Source: Flavobacteriales bacterium
GTDB lineage: Bacteria; Bacteroidota; Bacteroidia; CAIKAF01
NCBI GenBank assembly: GCA_025451295.1
Contig: JANWKQ010000085.1
Coordinates: 1-42,292 of the forward strand
Direction of reading: 5' to 3'
DNA length: 42,292 nucleotides
The notes beneath the pieces are model-generated. The model was not told the origin of the DNA. It saw nothing but the letters and a program-made list of their open reading frames with translations, and did not search any database. Below are positions 40,940 to 42,292 of this stretch, in pieces (position 1 is the first letter of the stretch; the number at the start of each line of letters is the position of its first letter). The position numbers and the translations under genes were made by a program.

Positions 40940-42292
40940 TTACACAGAGGGATTATTCTTACTAAACCAATACTGAAACACGATTAAAGACCACAACCTG
41001 AAACCCACATTCCCCATTTTACCAGCACCTTGTGCACTCTCTAAGAGTTTTTGGATATAGTTTAGGTCAAATAATTGATGACTCAGTTTATTATTAGACG
41101 TTAGCTCCTTGATCATGGGTTGCATGGGTCCCTTGAGCCAGTTCTCCATAGGCACCTCAAAACCCATTTTTCGACGATTATAGACCTCTTTTGGCAGATG
41201 ATCGGCATATGAATCCCACAATATTTTTTTGCTCCGAACGGAATCAATTTTAAAATCAGAGGGCAGATTATTTACAAAATTAACGATCCGAAAATCCAGC
41301 AAAGGTACCCGAACCTCCAATGAATTAGCCATACTCATCAAATCCACCTTCACCAGCATATCATTTGAAAGCACAAGTTGAATATCGTTCCAAAGAAAAT
41401 CATTCAGTCCTTTTTTATGTTCTTCGATCCTGATTCTTAAATTTTCATTAAACTTTATTTTATTCAACCAGGTGAGATCTGTGATTGGGATCACAGAAGC
41501 CAGCTCAACATACCGCCCTTCGGCTGTTTTAGATGATATCGCACTGAATTTTTTGAGTTTTCTTATAAAATCAGCGGAGGAACTTTCGCGGGAACCCGCA
41601 AAACCTTTTAAGAATGGATTCATCATCCGGGCAAGAACCCTTTTACCGGGGCTGTTTCGAATCATCCATTCAGCACGGTGCTTACGATACCCACCAAACA
41701 ATTCGTCACCACCATCTCCCGAAAGACTCACCTTTACCTGTCCTGCTGTTTGCTTGCTCAATGCATATACTGCAATGGCCGAAGAGTCTGCAAAAGGCTC
41801 GTCAAGATAATCCAGCACATTTTCAAGGTCGCCCAGCATATCATCCGCATTCAGATCAAACACGGTGTGCCGGGTACCTAAATGCTGAGCCACCATATTT
41901 GCGTACTTGGTTTCATCAATATAGGCAGATTTACTGAAGCCTATTGAAAAAGTATGCAATTGGGCCGTATGTTCTGCCGCTGCTGCACAAATAATTGATG
42001 AGTCAACCCCACCGCTTAAAAAAGCACCCACCGGCACATCTGCTACCAGTCGGATCTTCACGGCATCCGAAATCATTTTCTTTAATTCCAGTCTGGCCTC
42101 CTCATAATCCATTTTTGATTCCTGGGTCTGTGTAGGAAAAACCAACTCGTAATACGTTTTTTTCCTGATCTCCTTCCCGATTTCAAATTCTATATAATGT
42201 CCTGGTTCGAGCTTATAAATATTTTTATAAATAGATGCAGGAGCAGGAATATATCCCAATGAAAAATAATGCGGTAGTACATCTGTATTGAG
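40940..42292 (-). CDS. Asparagine synthetase (glutamine-hydrolysing)-like protein, N-terminus outside window
   Basis: This is the C-terminal part of an AsnB-type amidotransferase; 450 residues are visible. The frame stays open through base 42292, so the ORF-track start (a TTG at 42259) is only the first allowed codon and not the true start. The end of the glutaminase domain reads YFSLGYIPAPASIYKNIYKL. The synthetase domain has the pyrophosphate loop GAFLSGGVDSSIICAAAAEH, DYLDEPFADSSAIAVYALSK and VSLSGDGGDELFGGYRKHR. Later come VDLMSMANSLEVRVPLLDF and RRKMGFEVPMENWLKGPM. In exopolysaccharide loci such AsnB-like proteins often modify sugars or peptides by amidation. Here it directly precedes a GT4 gene, so a glycan-decorating role is as likely as asparagine synthesis. 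Confidence 0.92.
   Translation of the reverse strand, partial: LNTDVLPHYFSLGYIPAPASIYKNIYKLEPGHYIEFEIGKEIRKKTYYELVFPTQTQESKMDYEEARLELKKMISDAVKIRLVADVPVGAFLSGGVDSSIICAAAAEHTAQLHTFSIGFSKSAYIDETKYANMVAQHLGTRHTVFDLNADDMLGDLENVLDYLDEPFADSSAIAVYALSKQTAGQVKVSLSGDGGDELFGGYRKHRAEWMIRNSPGKRVLARMMNPFLKGFAGSRESSSADFIRKLKKFSAISSKTAEGRYVELASVIPITDLTWLNKIKFNENLRIRIEEHKKGLNDFLWNDIQLVLSNDMLVKVDLMSMANSLEVRVPLLDFRIVNFVNNLPSDFKIDSVRSKKILWDSYADHLPKEVYNRRKMGFEVPMENWLKGPMQPMIKELTSNNKLSHQLFDLNYIQKLLESAQGAGKMGNVGFRLWSLIVFQYWFSKNNPSV

Overview
The window looks like chromosome from a member of the Bacteroidota, most likely a Chitinophagales/Chitinophagaceae-type organism. The evidence is AT-rich DNA, many TAnnTTTG promoter boxes, almost no purine-rich ribosome binding sites, a MurF-alanine racemase fusion, an EnvC-like M23 protein without its metal histidines, and a one-piece Wzc-type tyrosine kinase. 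This assignment is from gene content only. No rRNA, tRNA, CRISPR array, integrase or transposase was seen. No gap between genes exceeds 300 bases.

1-20.7 kb is mostly housekeeping in short mixed-strand runs. It holds pheT (3' end outside the window), a Sua5-type tRNA threonylcarbamoyladenosine enzyme, a GT2 glycosyltransferase, malic enzyme, a thioredoxin-like lipoprotein and a phosphohexomutase. A small Hsp20 cluster and a three-gene run (coiled-coil protein, M28 peptidase, rsmI) follow. Then come tdk and murF-alr, a metal-flavoured group (Thr/Cys-rich secreted protein plus two tandem HMA-domain proteins), galE, a PLC-like phosphodiesterase, an XRE-S24 regulator, a GxxExxY protein and the EnvC-like protein. 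Two intergenic islands, at 5.8 kb and 7.9 kb, are GC-rich inverted repeats.

20.8-33.8 kb is the most interesting part. It is a colinear operon-like block for a complex I-like membrane assembly: two tandem HyfB paralogues, then HyfC, HyfE, HyfF, a HyfG-like NuoC/D protein and a ferredoxin-NuoB (HyfI-like) fusion. All four Ni-binding cysteines of the large subunit and all four proximal-cluster cysteines of the NuoB-like subunit are replaced. Only the ligands for one ferredoxin [4Fe-4S] cluster remain. The ion-pumping membrane arm is complete while the hydrogenase chemistry is gone, as in the poorly understood hydrogenase-related (Ehr-type) complexes. The block runs straight into a SulP anion transporter with a STAS domain and an outer-membrane porin-like protein, which suggests a link between the complex and anion (possibly bicarbonate) transport.

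33.9-42.3 kb (minus strand) is an exopolysaccharide or capsule locus. In transcription order it holds an asparagine synthetase-like protein (N-terminus outside the window), a GT4 glycosyltransferase, a Wza-like exporter, a Wzc-like tyrosine kinase, rfbC, a WecA/MraY-like sugar-phosphate transferase and an overlapping lytic transglycosylase. Several promoters in the window place the -7 box only 4-5 bases before the ATG, which predicts leaderless or nearly leaderless mRNAs.
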